Source: Alphaproteobacteria bacterium (lineage in GTDB: Bacteria; Pseudomonadota; Alphaproteobacteria; JABAAW01). From it: a stretch of 36,347 nucleotides of DNA. The notes under the pieces are model-generated. The model saw only the letters and a program-made list of their open reading frames with translations. It was not told where the DNA came from and made no database searches. Shown here piece after piece: positions 34,329 to 36,347 of this stretch; the first letter of the stretch is position 1; each line of letters opens with the position of its first letter. The stretch lies in assembly GCA_014238535.1 (NCBI GenBank), contig JABAAW010000005.1:22692-59038 (forward strand). The letters are read 5' to 3'. A program made the translations under genes and the position numbers.

Positions 34329-34350
34329 CGTGTGTACTACACGTCTTTTT
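34329..34350 (+). terminator. Terminator-like hairpin in the yqeY-carA spacer
   Basis: CGTGT (34329-34333), loop GTACT, ACACG (34339-34343), then TCTTTTT. The stem is short. On the + strand it would end a transcript beginning upstream of it, where no protein gene is seen. Confidence 0.4.
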
Positions 34351-34608
34351 GCTTGGTTTTTTCGCAACAATTCACAATAGTCGCATTGTTTAATTTTACC
34401 TGATTCGAGCATAAAGTCGACAGTAAAATAGTCTGTAATCAAAAAAATTACTTTGTGCTTTCGGACATTGAAACCTTGACGCTTGAGCACTTTCGTTGTT
34501 AATGTGAAATTTGTGTAGATAGATAATTTTTGGACGCAGAGGATAAGGTTTATCTTTATACTCCTTACTTTTGGTGTTTGGCGTTAGTGCGTTTTTGTTT
34601 TTTGTAGT

Positions 34609-35904
34609 ATGAATCGTCGTGTTTTTTCCGCGCGTGCGCGTAGCAAGTGTGCTCTTTTGCTAGAGGATGGTAGCCTCTATCAAGGCAAGGGAGTTGGAGC
34701 GCACGGTATGGCAATAGGTGAGCTATGCTTTAATACGACTATGAGCGGCTATCAAGAGGTTATTACCGACCCGTCGTATGCGGAACAAATTATAGTTTTC
34801 AGTTTCCCTCATATTGGCAATGTTGGAGTATGCGCTCAAGATTCTGAAGGTAGTCGTGTTCATGCGCGTGGTTGTATTTTTTCACAAGCCCCGACTGAAC
34901 GCTCTAATTGGCGTAGCGAAGAGAATTTTTCTTCGTGGTTACGCGCTAACGGTGTTATCGGTCTTTATGACTTAGATACTCGGTCTTTGGTGCGTCGTTT
35001 ACGCGAATATGGAGCGCAACGAGCGGCAATTATCAACGAGGAGGGAGGATTTCTTTTGATTAAGTCTTACCTTAGTAAGATTAAAGCTTGGCCAGGTTTG
35101 TCAGGCTCGGAACTAGCGCAAGGGGTTGCCATTAAGAAACAGTACGAATGGCAAGAGCCATTGGGTAATGCTGTATCTAGCTATTCCACAAGCCAAGGTT
35201 CTCGTGAACGCGTTAGGAAGCAGCCTAGCGAGAATAGCAACAGAATAGAAAGCGAAAACATTAGCAGGAATATTAAAAATGGTAATGACAGAGACAACGG
35301 CTTACATATAGTCGCTGTTGACTTCGGTATTAAGCACCAGATTCTGCGTTGCTTGAGTGCGCACGGAGCGCGAGTGACGGTTGTTCCGCCAAGCGCTAGT
35401 AGTGATGATATTCTGTCATTACGGGCAGACGGAGTTTTTCTTTCGAACGGTCCTGGAGACCCTGAAGCTAGCTCGCGTTATGCGAAACGAATGATCGTGC
35501 CATTACTATCGAGTAAGATTCCTATTTTTGGCATCTGCCTAGGATTTCAGCTTTTAGCTCTGGCATTTGGAGGGCGTAGCGAGAAGATGCCATTCGGTCA
35601 TCATGGAGCAAACCATCCAGTAAAGGATTTGAAGACTGGCCGTGTTGAGATAACTTCGCAAAACCATAGTTTTGCGATAAGTTTAGATTCGCTACCTCGC
35701 TCGAAAATTGAGGTGACGCACGTTTCGCTTTTTGATAAGAGCCTTGAAGGCTTTAGCGCAAAAAACTTGCCGGTTTTTGCGGTACAATATCATCCTGAGG
35801 CTTCTCCTGGTCCGCACGATAGCGCGTATCTTTTTGCGCGTTTTTTTAACGATTGTCGTAAGTATGGAGCTAGTCATCGCATTGATGCAAAGTTGGAACA
35901 ATGA
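34609..35904 (+). CDS. carA: Carbamoyl-phosphate synthase small subunit
   Basis: CarA hydrolyses glutamine and passes ammonia to CarB for carbamoyl phosphate, feeding pyrimidine and arginine synthesis. The 431-residue protein has the N-terminal CarA domain (LEDGSLYQGKGVG, NTTMSGYQEVITDPSY) and a class I glutaminase domain with nucleophile C310 in GICLGFQLL, and H395/E397 in QYHPEASPGPHD. Usual length is ~375-400; the extra length is a Ser/Asn/Arg-rich insert at about residues 186-230, between the two domains. carB is not the next gene. The start is ATG at 34609 with no strong ribosome site. Confidence 0.97.
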   Translation: MNRRVFSARARSKCALLLEDGSLYQGKGVGAHGMAIGELCFNTTMSGYQEVITDPSYAEQIIVFSFPHIGNVGVCAQDSEGSRVHARGCIFSQAPTERSNWRSEENFSSWLRANGVIGLYDLDTRSLVRRLREYGAQRAAIINEEGGFLLIKSYLSKIKAWPGLSGSELAQGVAIKKQYEWQEPLGNAVSSYSTSQGSRERVRKQPSENSNRIESENISRNIKNGNDRDNGLHIVAVDFGIKHQILRCLSAHGARVTVVPPSASSDDILSLRADGVFLSNGPGDPEASSRYAKRMIVPLLSSKIPIFGICLGFQLLALAFGGRSEKMPFGHHGANHPVKDLKTGRVEITSQNHSFAISLDSLPRSKIEVTHVSLFDKSLEGFSAKNLPVFAVQYHPEASPGPHDSAYLFARFFNDCRKYGASHRIDAKLEQ

Positions 35905-36347
35905 TGGTTAGTAACTTATCTACAGACTCGAGATGGAAACATACTACCGCTGCTTTCATCTGGCTATTCGCTCTGGCTGTTTCTACGCGCGTTATCTATC
36001 CTGAACCTGTGCAGCTGTTTTTTTTCACGCTTATGCTCGCCTATAGCTGGGCTTCATCTTCATTGCGTTCTAGCGTTTTGGCGTGCCTACAACGATTTTT
36101 TGAACGTAGCGAGGGGAAGGTAATTCTGCTACTCCTGCTTTCTGCAACTATCACAACTATCCTTGCTAGTATGCGCGAAGATATATCTTCAGGCATATTT
36201 TTGTGGCTCAACTGGTTGCAGATTGTCTTGTTCACAACTGCATTGTTCGGCTGTACAGCCTTTCTCGCTCTGCCACCTGACGTGTTGCGTCGTGCTTTCC
36301 GCCTAATCGGAACGCTGTTTGGTATTTCTATAATATTGCTACTTTTG
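35901..36347 (+). CDS. Integral membrane protein, truncated by the window end
   Basis: An open frame of 149 codons runs from ATG 35901 to the last base with no stop. The start overlaps the carA stop as ATGA, so the gene is probably co-transcribed with carA; a second ATG follows directly at 35904. The product has at least four hydrophobic helices (for example AAFIWLFALAVS, LFFFTLMLAYSW, VILLLLLSATITTILA and LQIVLFTTALFGCTAFLAL). The helix pattern with short polar loops could fit an O-antigen ligase/polymerase type protein, but the diagnostic region lies outside the window, so this is a weak suggestion. Confidence 0.8.
   Translation, partial: MMVSNLSTDSRWKHTTAAFIWLFALAVSTRVIYPEPVQLFFFTLMLAYSWASSSLRSSVLACLQRFFERSEGKVILLLLLSATITTILASMREDISSGIFLWLNWLQIVLFTTALFGCTAFLALPPDVLRRAFRLIGTLFGISIILLLL

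Larger units (their letters stand above)
34126..34608. other. 483-base gene-free spacer between yqeY and carA
   Basis: Open frames on both strands here match no family I recognise and lack ribosome sites. The half near yqeY holds two hairpins: 34231-34254 (8-bp arms) and 34261-34282 (8-bp arms with one wobble). A third hairpin at 34329-34343 is followed by TCTTTTT on the + strand. The half near carA is AT-rich and should contain the carA promoter, but no -35/-10 pair at normal spacing is clear. Confidence 0.45.

Noticed and set aside
34143-34490. 115-codon - strand open frame in the yqeY-carA spacer
   Set aside because: GTG start without ribosome site, composition without recognisable domain, and overlap with other equally open frames; treated as non-coding.

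Overview
This 36.3 kb window is a dense stretch of bacterial chromosome, nearly all of it housekeeping genes. Gene content and order point to an alphaproteobacterium, probably Rhodospirillales-like. The pointers are trpB-trpA-accD-folC in a row, an SdhE domain directly before mfd, yqeY-dnaG-rpoD divergent from carA, ileS-lspA followed by a DUF3035/BamF-type lipoprotein, and Coq7-type ubiquinone hydroxylase. Base composition is moderate (by eye mid-40s % GC). Many genes start with GTG or TTG and lack a clear Shine-Dalgarno. This is the chromosome of an autotroph for tryptophan and pyrimidine precursors rather than a strongly reduced genome.

Layout. At 1-300 there is the tail of a + strand gene with its terminator, then tRNA-Asp(GTC). 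From 9119 down to 350 (- strand) runs trpB, trpA, accD, folC and mfd, with overlapping or closely spaced genes. The folC reading frame continues in frame into a complete SdhE-like domain, so one protein appears to be a FolC-SdhE fusion and joins two normally separate conserved clusters. At 9.4-13.0 kb there is a small two-helix membrane protein (+), then recO, a GNAT acetyltransferase, accA and a secreted TPR protein (-). At 12.7-16.0 kb (-) lie coq7, dsbB, a YqaA/DedA-type membrane protein and an MFS transporter. At 16.2-20.1 kb (+) is the overlapping ileS-lspA-bamF operon. At 20.4-23.9 kb (+) is a full-length pyruvate carboxylase. At 24.0-27.1 kb (-) is pgk-hisN-SDR. At 27.3-29.3 kb a small, AT-richer island between tRNA-Ser(GCT) and a CAT-anticodon tRNA (probably Ile2) carries a DUF2188 protein and a DUF4917 (SIR2/AbiH-like) protein. 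At 29.3-34.1 kb (-) is yqeY-dnaG-rpoD. At 34.6-36.3 kb (+) is carA, overlapping a truncated membrane-protein gene that runs off the window.

Functions fit growth metabolism: fatty-acid initiation (AccA, AccD), tryptophan synthase, folate, anaplerosis and lower glycolysis (Pyc, Pgk), ubiquinone and succinate-dehydrogenase maturation, envelope biogenesis (LspA, BamF, DsbB), and the macromolecular synthesis cluster (DnaG, RpoD). The most notable observations are the FolC-SdhE fusion with an apparent CTG start, the tRNA-bounded DUF2188/DUF4917 island as a candidate defence cargo, and hydrophilic low-complexity inserts recurring in several essential proteins (Mfd, FolC, Pgk, RpoD, CarA). No CRISPR array, insertion sequence or prophage was seen.
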